Positions 34,584 through 46,734 are shown, numbered from the stretch's first letter. The stretch: DNA of 64,000 nt from Sthenelais limicola (GCA_942159475.1 OW804102.1:19720684-19784683), one strand, 5' to 3'. Made by a program: numbers and translations. Notes: generated from the letters alone by a model not told the origin.

Positions 34584-37500
34584 ATGGCGGATTATGACAG
34601 GATAGTGGTTGGAGGAGGGATCATTGGAATGTTTACTGGATATTATTTGGCCAAACAAGGAAAGAAAACGCTGATTCTCGAACAGGTACGGGCAAATTTC
34701 TCCCCATCTCATTTATAGCTGGCGATATCATTATGCTATCTGATAAATAACAGTGCAGTGTCAGAGAATACCATTATATAGATCTATATGATGCATGTCC
34801 ATATAAATTAATCAGTCTAGCACCATGCTATACAATAGGGGATTTGCATAGCCGCCATTTTGGATCTTGATTCGTATATGAAATTATGGGACTAGTGGTA
34901 GTCTAAAATCTATAGAAAATATGCCAATTCGCGATTACATCAAAAGAAAATTAATTATATTACATATCTTATACGTATGTGTCTGCAGGTGCAATATAGT
35001 GAAATAGAAGGTATTAGTGGGGTTCGAAATGTAATCCCATGTTGTCTGGAAGCTGAGATATTTGAATATATAGGTTTTTACATGATGGCGTCCTTCAAAT
35101 TCCAAGATGGCGGCCATAATTAATGTGTTTTTTTAAAAGTGCTTCTGTCAAAAATTGAAAGCTAAGGAAATGAATAGCATATGGACCAAATTTGGTGCTA
35201 TTATCCCGAACATCCACACCCATCTCAAATCTGGCCTTCTAAGCTGCCTGTGAATTGAATCAAGGAAATTGATAAAGTTTAAGCGTTTTTCATTGAATGA
35301 CTGTCAAATTATACCAGATGAAAGCTCTTTTTATACTCTACAAGACGTTTAATATTGTCTTAGATGTCAGATGCAGTGCTTTTGAGTTAAAAGTGGCTGT
35401 TTGGAGGTTTATACCAATTAAACGAGAATTTCACAAAAATGATAAATATTGGAAAAATCATAGAAAATCAGTTTATGCTATTGCATCATATGATACAGAT
35501 TTGAAAAGGTCTTTTTATGTACTTTAATAAATCTAATATACACAAATCTGTATTTAAAATGATAAATGTCAGGGTGCAAAATGTGAACAAATGGGTACAA
35601 AGCGCCCCCTGGTGGCACCTAAAAGGCGGGAAAAATTGGCACTCATGATTTCCTAAACCCTTGGACCCTGACTGAATTATTTATGCAATAAAATCAATTT
35701 CAGCATTGATTTCCCACGGGACTTTCCTACATTGCAAACCCTACAACATGTAGTACCATGCATCACACAAATATTGTCTTATTTATTTTAAGTGGAAATT
35801 AATTCTGCCATGCGTGCACACTCTCGGGGCTTAATGGATTGTTAATTCCCTCCAATATTTTAGGTTTCATATTTCTATTTCTAAAAACAAAGTTTGCAAT
35901 ATTCTTGGTGATCAATTACCAGTAAAGTAATTAAAATATACTCCATAGGATGACCTTCAAAACACAATGAGATCTAATGCGGTCCTGAAATTTGGCACAT
36001 AGATTTGTATGACTTAGAGCGCTAAACCACCTGAAAGGGAGAACATTTCAACAAAGAGATTTTGTGAATAAATCACTTTGGAAAATCTCATTTGTTCGAC
36101 TTGTGACTCATTTTCCTGGAACACATCACACATTTATATTTCTGAATAGTCTGATCATCGGCGATTTTTCGGTCTTTGATACGCCATTTAAATTAATTTG
36201 CGACGAAAACAGACATCGCTGATTTTCCTATCTAGAATTAATTCTATGCGTGAGATTGATACAACTACTATCCTCCAGGTACTTAAGTCTCCCCACAGAC
36301 CCACTATTCCAGCGTGCGTGTGGGTCCGGGTATGGGGCAACCGGCAGATGTTATGGAGTTGGGTTGAACACGAACGTGGGTCAAGGTAAACCCCTATGGA
36401 GTGTTACCTGAACTACCTGATGTGACCTAGTATTGCACTAGTCACTTGCATGATTAATTTAATATTTGTAATTCAATGCAGGCTTATATAATATTTAATA
36501 ATATATAACATATCGTTAGGTGATATTACGTAACCTTATGTAATGGCATTATGGATCGTGACAATAATATGTTGAAGCTTTAGCGTGTGAGTGTGAGATA
36601 CTGAGAAAATGTTCTTGAGAGCCCTGGAGTGGACTAACCTGTGCTTCTATCTATGGTTGGGTCCATGACTCCAACGATCAATGCAGCAGTGGAAATGAAT
36701 TCTGCCGTGCACGCACAAGGGCTTAATGAACTATTTGGCTCCAGATAACACCACCTGGCACTAGTTCCTTACATGGAGCAGGGCCAGCTGGGAGTGTTAA
36801 TTGTGTGCACGCAATTATCGATCCGCTAATTAATTTTTCGAAGCGTGGGTTGGAGATTATAATATTTTATCATAGCAAGTTGTATTAAACCAGGGGTAGC
36901 CATTTATTCTTTATCTTGTCAGGTAAAATTTCTTTATAAATGGTTATTCACACATTAGTCACAAAAGTTCAGCGGCGAACACAGGACTGATCAATGCACA
37001 TTTTGTGTGAGCCGGATCGAGTTACATTTACAACAAAAATTAATCATTTATAAAAACAGTTTGGGGAGGATCACATCATGAGTATTATTAACCTCCACTC
37101 ACGCAATTCGTAGAACAAGTTTTCACAATGATTACGAAAGACTTCCCCTTGTCATGGGTTTTGTTTGAAAAACTGGAACCTATGAATCATAGATACAGGT
37201 CTGTGTAATATATGAAGGTTGCATTGTGATATTTATTTTGTCCACGATACTCCTAAACAGAAATATCGCCAACAGTAAATATGCTGACACTCGATCGAGT
37301 AATTTAATGCAAATCAATAAACCGATAAATGTGACACATAATAAATGGTTCAATTTTTATTGAAAGCTCTCAACGAAACAGAATAACAGTGAAAACTTTT
37401 GATTTCATCGAATCTCAAACTAACCACCACGAAATATAACGAAGAATCCGTTGATGTTATTTCAATATTGCATTCAATATCGAATATCAATAATAGTGAG

Positions 37501-40500
37501 CGTGCTGCAGTGTCAGGGAAAGCAATGGATTATAGATATGTCTGTTTGGTGCTATTTTTGGCAAGTGGTAGATCATCATATCTATCCTAAATGAAACCTA
37601 TGCCCATTGTTTAATCGTAATCTAGGATAAAATGGAAGTACACATCTTGATTAAAGAACTTATGTGTATGCTTGGATTAAGATTATATGGCTTCATTTAT
37701 AACAAAATGAATATAAATCGATAATCAAGTCTATATATAATATGCTTATCATTTTAGATAAATATAGATTTCTTCTTTCTAAGCTATAGCGTGCTTAGAT
37801 TCAAAGGATGCCAATCCGACTTGATAATCCATGAAGCTCATTCCAAAACCCGACACTACATAATGGTATATCGATCACAGCCATCGCATTGTATTCAATG
37901 AGACAAGAATCGCAGATTCCTTGATATTGCAGATATGTTAAAAATGTTGTTTTTATAAAATGTAATTCTATTCGAAATTCAATTCTATCCCATTAGGCTA
38001 AGCACACGAAATGATAGACAAGACAGTGCATTCATTTATCTAGTGCTATTGATATTTCAACAGATCCATATGCGAGAGAATATCCGAAGACACATAATAA
38101 TAAATATAATGTTAACCATTCCCTGGAATAAGTACTTTGATTAGCTAACGTCGTAAATATATACAAATAAAGCCAACTTAAATGGAACAATAGTATCTGA
38201 ATTATAGATGGCATATATTTTTAAATATAAATTCTTAGTTTTATTTTTTTCCATTTTATGTAACCCCAACTATAAATAAAATGTGATCTCGACTCGAAAC
38301 TAGAGTATATCTGCATATATTCCCTTAACAACATCAGTACACAAATTAAATATTCAATAAAATGTTATATGATTATCTTATACTCCATGAGCATAAAACA
38401 TGATTTACCATGGGCCATGATTGGACAAGAGAATATTAGCAAATCCTCGCTTTAATTATTGGATGTGAGAACAAACATGATACATGGTTTGTAAGTTCTA
38501 TTGAAAAAGCAATATGCGGGTGATACAATAGTCCACTATGTCTATGATAATCTCGCATCTCTTCGATTATCTTGTGCTATGTATTCCCCATTCTCTCACC
38601 AACATAATATTGAAATATACAATAATAGGTCTGTCAGCATCGATTATAAATCTCATAATATTCACTTCCATCATCATCATTCAAAATAGACTGCGTTAAA
38701 CTAATGTGATATTTTAAAATATCATACCTCGATTTAAAACTCACAACAATAGAATTAGTGCACGACACAACAAAAACTGCTCCTGAAAGCGAGAGTGCTT
38801 TGAATATAACCTGAATCAGAATGAAAGCTGTTGAAAGATGACTAACTGCTGGCGATATAAAGCCATTTTACAGTTGTATACATGCAGGCAAACATGGATG
38901 ATGATGCATGGAAATGAGATACGTGATTGATAAAGGTAGCAGTAGGACGAACCATTAAATAGCGTCATATATGCGCAGACACGGGAGTCGGTACATTTGG
39001 GTCAGGACCTCATCAAATATACAATCTCCATATTTAGACAATTCTGCTAAATTAGGCTGAAAAGTGGTTAACATTAGGTACATATAATATCGGAGTGTAT
39101 TTGGTAATGCGCTGATTCAAAATAATGTTAAGTATGGTTGAATTGTAGTTTGAACCTCATTTTCACTTAAATTTTGGTTATAAATTTGAGAGGATTTGTG
39201 AAGGCAAATTGTACATTTTCTGACGCCCTGACTCATGTATAAATAAAGATGTAAGTACAATTTAGATCCCATTCACTTGCCATTGAGGTTATAATATTCA
39301 CCGCGAGTGCACTTAATGGTGAGAGCCACCAATAGGTAAATACACGTATACGTTTTGAACAGTAGTTTTTTTACATTAAAAAGAAATCAAACGAAAAAAT
39401 AATCTGACAGAGAATGTAGTGAATTAACTGTCCCTCCTGTCCCAATGGTACCATACACAGTCTATACATTTTACGAAATATTCTTTTTAAAAACGATAAT
39501 AGCGTAAGCTTAAAACCGTAAAGTACCTATATAACCTCGCTAGACCATGCACATTGATAAACTATTCCGTCCGGATTGACCTTCTGGAGACCAATTTCCA
39601 TGAAACCAATGAAGTGAGCCCCGCTTGGTTTCATGGAAATTGGTCTCCACCGTCTATCCAGTGTCAGCTAGTGTCACGTTACCCAACTTAGCAGTCGAAA
39701 GGCAGTTATTTGGTAGCTGTTAAAAGCTTCTGAATGATATCAGATATTATTTTGGTTATAAATTTGAGAGGATTTGCTTTCATTTTTGGGGGAAAGTGAT
39801 AGTGTTGATGGAACAGTTAGTTGTGGCACTATCCACCCAATCGTCTACTAATTTGCTTTCATTTTTGGGGGAAAGTGATAGTGACCACTTCTCACGACCC
39901 TTACGCGTCTCGTGGTACCAAACAGGATATAAACACAGCCTGGAATCAGGCTTGTTCACCAAGCTCTAAATGGTATTAAGGTTTGTGCCTGTATTAGTTT
40001 ATTGTTTTAATTTGTATTACCGACCGAGCCCCCTCATCAACTCTTATCAATCCATATCCATGGTTATCAAGGTATTAGCCAAATCACACACGATGTCCAC
40101 GTACCCACAGATAATGAGCGGGAGTAACATGAGATCATACCAATAAAGAATCACTAACCTTTTGGGAAGCAAAGCGTTCACTTGTCTCTCTATTCAATCT
40201 AGACAATATTATAACAATAAGTAAACCATCATTGGAGTTTGAAGAGAATTACAATATAATATTAATCGATTAATTAATCGGGGGAAAATATAGTATTAAT
40301 CATCATCAAAGTAACCCTCTTTAGATCTAGCCAAACTATTTTACATTTATTTATAATATTGAGCATGAAAATAGGGGAACGAGATCGCACCGATTTTTAA
40401 TGAATCACCACAGGACTGGCCTGGACGTGATACAGACAACGGGAATCATAGGACATAAAGAATATCAACAGTCCATCCCATATTGGTTAGGATCAGGCCA

Positions 40501-43500
40501 AATCCACGTTATTGACTAAAATTAGTGTGGGGTATTATATACCGCATACGAACTAGTTTAAAGTCAACTGTGTATTCATAATCATCCATTTTACACGTAT
40601 CAAGTTATCATTTGACCCCACCAATGCATGCATGTGCCCACCCGTTCATAACATTGGCTGCTGTTGTAAGTTATATGATTCACTGCATGGACAGACATGT
40701 TAGACATTATGCAAGTATATGTGACATGTACAATAGGGAGCAACGATCTGGCATTTATCATTACGACAGTTTGTGGCAGTCTTCTGTACGTCTATTGAAC
40801 CTTGTAGATTTATAAGGTGCATAAGAAGTTATGCACAGGCACAGCAACAGCCCCTGCTATCGCTATACCAGCCGAATCAGCCACACTTCCAATTCCCATA
40901 CTGTACTCGCGATGTTCTTCTGGTATGTCTGTACTGATCCAATAGAATGTATTCACATAAGCCAAACCACCAAGCAGTCCCTCGTACAGAATAATGAAGA
41001 AGATGATCCATATATTAGGGATGAACTGGAAGAGGACTTGGCAGAGAAGTAGCACCAGATTCACCATCTGAAGAATCGACAAGATCCAAGTCTTTCTGAT
41101 CCTCACAACGTTAACTGATGATCTTGAAATGAAGACACCCATTTGGTATATGACTTGATACCATCGATACTGGTGGGAGATGGAGAGCCAAATCCCCTTG
41201 AAATATAAAAGCTCTGTGAGTCCTTGGTTGATGAAATACTCGGCAAAATATACAATCATCAGGAATATCATCATTGGCAAGAGTGGCTTGATCAGTTTGA
41301 ATTTATCGAAAAGGGTCAGAGGTGTTTGGGGTTGCCCTGGCGTTTCTATTAGGCCACTAGTTTCAGTTTCTGCCCTTTCAGTTCCTGTCCTCGCGATAAG
41401 ATCGGTGCCAATGGTTGAAGGCTTGACTAGGATAATGTAATAAGATAGTGCCATTAGCACTGGAATAACCAACATTATATAAAGTGTATTTTCGGGGGAT
41501 AGCCCCAAGGCTATGAGTCCTGCATAGGACAAAGCCCCAAAGAGCCCCGCTCCCCCGGTTCCCGAGGACCAAGTCGAAACAACATTCTTATCAAAATGTG
41601 CTGAGAGACTTAGGAAAGTAATTTCCCCAAACCCTGCACTTATGCTTGCACAAACTACACCGAACAGACTCAGGCTCACCAGCTTCGATGCAGCAACTAT
41701 AGGAAAACTGGCTGCAGCAAAAACGACAACAATTGCTACTCTCAACCAATACGCAATCGATTGCATATAAAGGGGCGCTGTCACTTTTATGATCAAAGTA
41801 GGCAAAATGTCAGCGAGAAGAATCGCTCCAGTACTTATTGGGTTACACTCGGAGAGGAGTTTTGTTTTGTTGGGAGAACTTGATTCGGCAGAAAATTCAA
41901 GCGAAGCGTTTGGAGTTGTGCTGTTGTTCAACTCGGGGGTCAGGATGTCATGAGCGGCGCTCAACATTATCACATAAGCAAAGTTATTTGTGAGTCCCAA
42001 AATCCAAAAACCCACCAAGTTCCTGATTCTATGACTTCTCTGTTCGGTTGGCTCCATTTTCTCGATGTGTGATGCTCCGATGGAAAGAGTTTTCATCGAA
42101 AATTCGGATAATTTAAGGGTGCTTCATCGTCTCATCCCAGGGCCTGGAACCGAAATTGTTGTCATATGATTGGAGGGATTCCCCGGCCTACTTATGGCAG
42201 GAAGGGAAATCCTTTTAATGTTGCTTGTAGTAGACGTTAGGCGGGGTTGGTGGTGGAGCAAATATGTAACGTTAGTGTGTGTGTCAAGCCACTAGGTAAC
42301 GCCACCACCATAGTCCATAGATTCATAAAATTTAATAATAATTCTAAGCTCTATGGTCGCACTAATAATGAAAATAATTAGATTACCAAATTAAGCTAAA
42401 TTAAGGTACGCCTAAATAGAAGAAAATATGCATTAGCCAATATTAGCAGATAGCCTACCTTAGTATCATAACATAAGGAGCCGTCCATAAATTACGTAAC
42501 GCTCGAGAGAGAGAGGGGGGGGGGCGTTACATAATATATGGACAGCCCCCATTTAACAGTTGAAAAAAAAACGATTTCAAGAACACAATCATTACATTTA
42601 ATTTACTATAACACTACTTCTCCTTTAATTTAGCTTCATATAATATTTTTAAAGCTCCAGCCTCCTAGAAAACCAAATATCCCTCCACACCTTCTAGCTG
42701 TGGCTCTAAAAAAAATCCATTTAAACATAGGCTAAATTTTACTTCATCCGCACCATTAGGCCTATTCAACTGATGTCCAAATGTACCTGTATAAATATAT
42801 TTTATTATTCTTTGTTAGCAATCATTACCGCTTTTTCGCGGTGGATCTCATGGAGAAGTTAGAATTCTACGCAAGGCCCACAAAGATGCTAGAGAGCAGG
42901 CACTCCTAAGGGAAGCCTTCACCTTGTGGAAGGAACTGGAAAATGAAACAAACACTCAACTGACGCAGTAAGTTTTCCTTTAAAAAATATCTATTGGGAG
43001 GTGGAGTTATTGGAGTACTAACCATGGGATATAACCATTCAAACTCTTTCTGGGAATTAAATAGCATGTGTAGAGATACTGGAGAGTGGCTCCCCGTTCA
43101 GGGAGAGCCGGGGGGGAGGCCTACTTAGGTTAGGCGAATTTACGTAGAAAACGTTCTCAGCGAGATGGAACAAATGTAGAGAAAGGTAATTATCGATCAT
43201 AATACATTTAAAACAATAGGACTATTCACAAATCGTACAATATCAAGGTAATTTGTCAATTGTATACGGTACTAATTCTTTATTTATGAATTTTATGATA
43301 AATAATAAATTAATAATATTTTGTTTTCAGGTTCTGTAAAATGCTAATGTGTGGAGAAGAGGAAAAACTTGCCAGTTCTAAGGAGGCTCTACGTGAGGCA
43401 GGCATCAGCTATGAGACATTGTCTCCGGATGAGTTACAAGGTCGATTCCCTGATTTGGGATTTAACACAGCTCATGCAGGCATAATAGACAACGAAGCTG

Positions 43501-46500
43501 GGTTACAGCTTTCCAATAGAATAATACCAGCATTGCAGGTACAAAGGATAACAATATACTGAGAAACCTTGAACGAATTAGGCCTATATGTTCCGTCTTT
43601 ACATTTCAAGAAAATACATTGACATTTACTGACGTGTTTCTTTGTGCGTGCATAATTGCATTAACAAATCAATTGTAAGAAAATTAAAAAATGAATTAGA
43701 AACATATCTGTTGCCACTGACAGGTCTAGGCCTGATATGGCGCATATATATTTTACCTGGATGGTATATAACTGGAATTATATAATTCTTTCATGAAAAC
43801 TATATGTAGGCCGCATAAAAGATACATACGTGTACATTCTCCCTTTCCATTATCCGAACGATGCTAGATATAAATTAAATTGATAGAGAATGATTAAAAT
43901 GCATTAGACCTATCTAAATGCAATGCTGAATGGTTTCATGGCGATTCAATCTAGGCTCAAAGCCTCTTAGATCAAATAAGAATGGCGCCAGTGATTGGAC
44001 GCCTATATATTGCGCTAATGGCTTCCCCGCCCTGGAGTAGGCGTCTTCATGGGATTATAATCGCATTTTGTTGGTTTGGAGGGAGAGGCTTTCTGTCAGT
44101 TTTGAGGGACCCACTCAACTCTGATCCTAGACTGGATTTTATAATGCCTCCATTTCGCAGGAACCCAAACTCATTGACAGGTGTCACTTACATGCATTTC
44201 AATGTCCTAAAGTAATGATGACTAAAATGTATCATATTCTTGTAGGAACTTTTCACCAAAGCTGGTGGAGAAATCAAAGCTGGAGAGGCAGTGACAACGA
44301 TTGATCCGGGAGAAATAGTACGGATCATTACAGATAAAGGCCAACACACGTGCAACAGTCTGATTCTTACTCCCGGGGCTTGGATCAACAAGTTGTTGTC
44401 GCACCTCGATTTAGAAGTGCCTCTCAAGGTAGGCCTACCCTTGGGTAAAATAATTAACAATTTTTCATAATTTATCTACGGGCCAGCTAGGCGTCAGAAG
44501 ATATACTCACCTTCACAAATCCTCTAAAATGATCCATCTGTTAAGCCAGAAATGAGGCTCAAAATATAGTTCAACATAATTGACACGATTTCTTGAATAA
44601 ACGCAATACCAACTTCATGTATAAATATAGATATACCAAGTATTGATCATTTATCTGCCTAATTTAGACGACTTATATGCCTACTAAATGTGTAAAGCCG
44701 CCAATTGAACATTTTCTGACGCCCTATCTGACCCATACAATTTTGTATCAAACCATTGAACATAAATGCCTCACCACATCTGTCATAAAATTGTTTAGCC
44801 AGCGTGAATTATCTGATTTGTATCTTTTATCAATGCAATCTTCCAGGAAAAGTATGGAGAAATAATCAGCCTAAATTAATGATATCACCAAACATTTACT
44901 GAATGAGTTATGTGATTCGATAATGGTTTATTATAATGCTTAGGCCTAAATGAAAAATAACATTTGGTTGGATGACGCCTATTGACCGTCGCCTATTATA
45001 TACAATTAATAATGGACCAATCGGGGGCAAATTCTGTGATTTTGTGTCCATTTTGATTTTTCACCATTACATAGAATACTCGCTAACTACCTATAGCTCG
45101 TACACATCTCTTTTGCTAGTTGTCAACTCTTACGTCGGCGTATTGGAAGTTCAAAAAAGGGGCAAAGCCTGAAAACAAGGAAGACTTTCCCATGTTTGTC
45201 ATAGAAAGTGGATCATCGGGAAACATCCATCCCCTTTTTATGTATGGATTCCCTGAGGACGAGTATCCCTATCAATTCCAGGTGACTGATTATATATACG
45301 TATATATCATCGCTTCTGCTATAAGTATTTTCCTTTATGCTTCTTGCATTTCGTCCTGTAGAGCCCGGTCCATAACATGGTCCTGAGTTTTGTGGGGTTT
45401 GTTTTGGTTGTTTATTTTAGCCCCAGTGCGTATTCCCAATTTCGATCTCAACCATTAAGAACTGAGAAATTACTTGATATCAAAATGTGCCAAAAAGTTT
45501 CTACATAATACCTTTAAGCTGTGCCTTGAGTGAAACATGAACGGTATGAAGTTTGTTTTCTCGGTAGGCAGGATGTTTCGATGGGAAACCGGTAGACTTG
45601 AGCTCAGAGACTCTGTGTGTTGTGGATGAAGATGTTTTACATACAATAACAGCTTCTGTGAATAAATTATTCCCAAACCTGGAGGAGAAACCCATAGTAT
45701 CAGAGCAGGGCATTGTCGACGTGAGTATATTTATGGTGAATCCTGATAGAATAAATAAGAAATTAACTATTAATTATTTGTAATTTTAATACACAAACAA
45801 ATCCAATTATCTTAATAAGAAACGTGATAGCATTCCGAAAACTCAATTACAATTAAAAGCTAGTGCTTATGAAATATAAATATAGGTTAAGTCGACAGAA
45901 AATGTACAATCGGTAGATCTACACATTCAGTTTCTTTTCCGGAGTCTTCGCACATATAATACTATTAAGTTTGAACTTGCATTGATTAAGTATTCCTTGT
46001 TTTCTTCTTTCTGTCTTTAACAATACACCCTCCATATTCAGTGGTTATAAACCGTGCAACCTGAATAACATTTGAATTTGTTGTTTGTTTATTAAAATAC
46101 GTATTACGTCTTATAACCATGAACCATACTTTAATTCCCCCACCAGACAACTACTGACGGGGAAGCTGTCGTGGACTGCCATCCAACCTGGAAAAATATA
46201 ATTATTGGAGCTGGGTTTTCTTGTATGTATAATCTTGATTTTGCTATACATATAATATTATAAAGAACATTTTTTTTAAAATTTTATATTAAAATTTTGT
46301 TATTCATTTCTTCGTGAGAAAAAAATATGCATTGGGAAAACTGTAGTTATTAGTTTAGTATGAAATAATTTATGGATCGATTGATTTATTTTTCCCTTTT
46401 CAGTTAGTGGATATAAAAGAGCTCCTGTGGTTGGTAAAATTCTGGGACAGTTGGCAGATGGTGCTGAGCCGAATCACGACGTCTCTCCATTCAAACTCTC

Positions 46501-46525
46501 GCGTTTTCTCACCCAGTCAAAATAA
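34584..46525 (+). CDS. PIPOX / monomeric sarcosine oxidase-family flavoprotein, 8 exons
   Basis: Exons: 34584-34685, 42819-42967, 43331-43538, 44246-44428, 45120-45281, 45568-45720, 46147-46222, 46404-46525. All introns are GT-AG and all phases join, giving 384 aa (human PIPOX is 390). Relatives oxidise sarcosine, L-pipecolate or L-proline in peroxisomes. Visible: FAD fold VVGGGIIG (8-15); RGGSHGEVRILR (41-52) with Arg49 and Arg52; YGFPEDEYP (256-264); VVDCHP, IIIGAGFS and SGYK with Lys349. Start ATG has A at -3 and G at +4. By alignment to Bacillus MSOX from memory, the oxygen-activating Lys265 is Gln268, His269 is Phe272, and the FAD-linking Cys315 is Gly316, while the carboxylate-binding Arg and Lys positions remain. 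The C-terminus QSK lacks a full SKL-type peroxisomal signal. Activity may therefore be altered or lost. CLN3 sits in intron 1, antisense. Confidence 0.88.
34836..34925 (+). mobile_element. MITE family 2, left-end fragment
   Basis: CAATAGGGGATTTGCATAGC, CGCCATTTTG, ATCTTGATTC and TTATGGGACTA...AGTCTAAAATC match the left part of 53467-53828. No right end was found nearby. It lies in oxidase intron 1. Confidence 0.7.
35802..35850. repeat. Dispersed repeat piece shared with 36691-36740
   Basis: GGAAATTAATTCTGCCATGC, GTGCAC and GGGCTTAATG recur with few changes at 36691-36740. Both copies are in oxidase intron 1. Confidence 0.5.
35865..36118. repeat. Dispersed repeat, copy 2
   Basis: Diverged relative of 13205-13495 in the same orientation, sharing GTCCTGAAATTTGG and GAGCGCTAAACC-type blocks in order. 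Confidence 0.6.
38999..39234 (+). mobile_element. MITE family 1, copy C
   Basis: Left GGGTCAGGACCTCATCAAAT, right TTGTACATTTTCTGACGCCC followed by TGACTC. The interior TTTGAGAGGATTTGTGAAGG matches copies A and D. The phrase GGTTATAAATTTGAGAGGAT recurs alone at about 39755. Located in oxidase intron 1. Confidence 0.85.
39586..39648. repeat. Perfect hairpin, 24-bp stem and 15-nt loop
   Basis: Left arm 39586-39609 (GGAGACCAATTTCCATGAAA...) pairs without mismatch with 39625-39648 across a GC-rich 15-nt loop. It is in intron 1 of the oxidase, between MITE copy C and CLN3. Size and shape resemble a small hairpin-RNA precursor or a fold-back element; no expression evidence is available. Confidence 0.9.
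39775..39883. repeat. Direct repeat of 32 bp, 77 bp apart
   Basis: TTTGCTTTCATTTTTGGGGG and the following AAAGTGATAGTG occur identically at 39775 and 39852. Confidence 0.85.
40346..40351 (-). terminator. Candidate poly(A) signal for CLN3
   Basis: AATAAA on the minus strand (TTTATT on plus), about 460 bp past the CLN3 stop. It is the first canonical signal I found on that strand. Confidence 0.4.
40810..42096 (-). CDS. CLN3: CLN3 (battenin) family lysosomal membrane protein, intronless
   Basis: A complete 428-codon frame (human 438 aa) of the multi-pass lysosomal/endosomal membrane protein whose loss causes juvenile Batten disease. Hallmarks in order: NLVGFWILGLTNNFAYVIML with SAAHDIL (26-52); a glycosylatable luminal stretch (NNST, NASL, NKT); TGAILLADILPTL; GFGEITFLSLSAHF; the strongly conserved STWSSGTGGAGLFGALSYAG (about 174-193); YFAEYFINQGLTEL including the Glu that is mutated in human disease; YVNTFYWIS; and the C-terminal PVHNFLCTL matching the human end. 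Several hydrophobic segments are evident. The human C-terminal CaaX-like box is not complete (ends C-T-L). It lies antisense within intron 1 of the oxidase, with no introns, stops or frameshifts. Orthologues I know of have several introns, so a retrocopy that kept function is likely. Confidence 0.93.
   Translation of the reverse strand: MKTLSIGASHIEKMEPTEQRSHRIRNLVGFWILGLTNNFAYVIMLSAAHDILTPELNNSTTPNASLEFSAESSSPNKTKLLSECNPISTGAILLADILPTLIIKVTAPLYMQSIAYWLRVAIVVVFAAASFPIVAASKLVSLSLFGVVCASISAGFGEITFLSLSAHFDKNVVSTWSSGTGGAGLFGALSYAGLIALGLSPENTLYIMLVIPVLMALSYYIILVKPSTIGTDLIARTGTERAETETSGLIETPGQPQTPLTLFDKFKLIKPLLPMMIFLMIVYFAEYFINQGLTELLYFKGIWLSISHQYRWYQVIYQMGVFISRSSVNVVRIRKTWILSILQMVNLVLLLCQVLFQFIPNIWIIFFIILYEGLLGGLAYVNTFYWISTDIPEEHREYSMGIGSVADSAGIAIAGAVAVPVHNFLCTL
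42477..42550. mobile_element. 74-bp mini-MITE, TIR GG(G/A)GC(T/C)GTCCATA
   Basis: Left 42477-42502 (GGAGCCGTCCATAAATTACG...) and right 42524-42549 are inverted copies matching at 22 of 26 positions. Only a 21-nt GA/G-rich loop (GAGAGAGAGGGGGG) is left between them. The consensus resembles widespread invertebrate DNA-transposon ends with GTCCATAAATTACGTAACGC. It lies about 380 bp upstream of the CLN3 start. Confidence 0.8.
44480..44734 (-). mobile_element. MITE family 1, copy H (reverse orientation)
   Basis: Begins GGGCCAGCTAGGCGTCAGAA, then CCTTCACAAATCCTCTAAAA, which is the reverse complement of the right part of copies A and C. It ends ACATTTTCTGACGCCCTATC followed by TGACCC. Located in oxidase intron 4. 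Confidence 0.85.
45886..45990 (+). mobile_element. MITE family 1, left part (copy F)
   Basis: GTCGACAGAAAATGTACAAT, CGGTAGATCTACACATTCAG and TTGCATTGATT match copies B and D; the right end is degraded. It is in oxidase intron 6. Confidence 0.7.
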
Positions 46526-46617
46526 TTAATCTACTTAAAATATATCAAATTACTTAGGGTAATTGCGATTTTCTCCAGCATTCCTATGAAATTCTATTTT
46601 TGCGAAGTTTATCCACG

Positions 46618-46623
46618 AATAAA
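46618..46623 (+). terminator. Poly(A) signal AATAAA of the oxidase gene
   Basis: Canonical hexamer 93 bp after the stop codon at 46523-46525. It is the nearest signal downstream. Confidence 0.65.
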
Positions 46624-46734
46624 CCTGACTGCCACATCCTTTTTTGCGAAGACTCTGAAGGGGGCCACCTTTTTTGTGAAGACTCTAAAATTGGAGGGGG
46701 TCCAACTTAGTCTCATAACTACAATGATGTAGGG

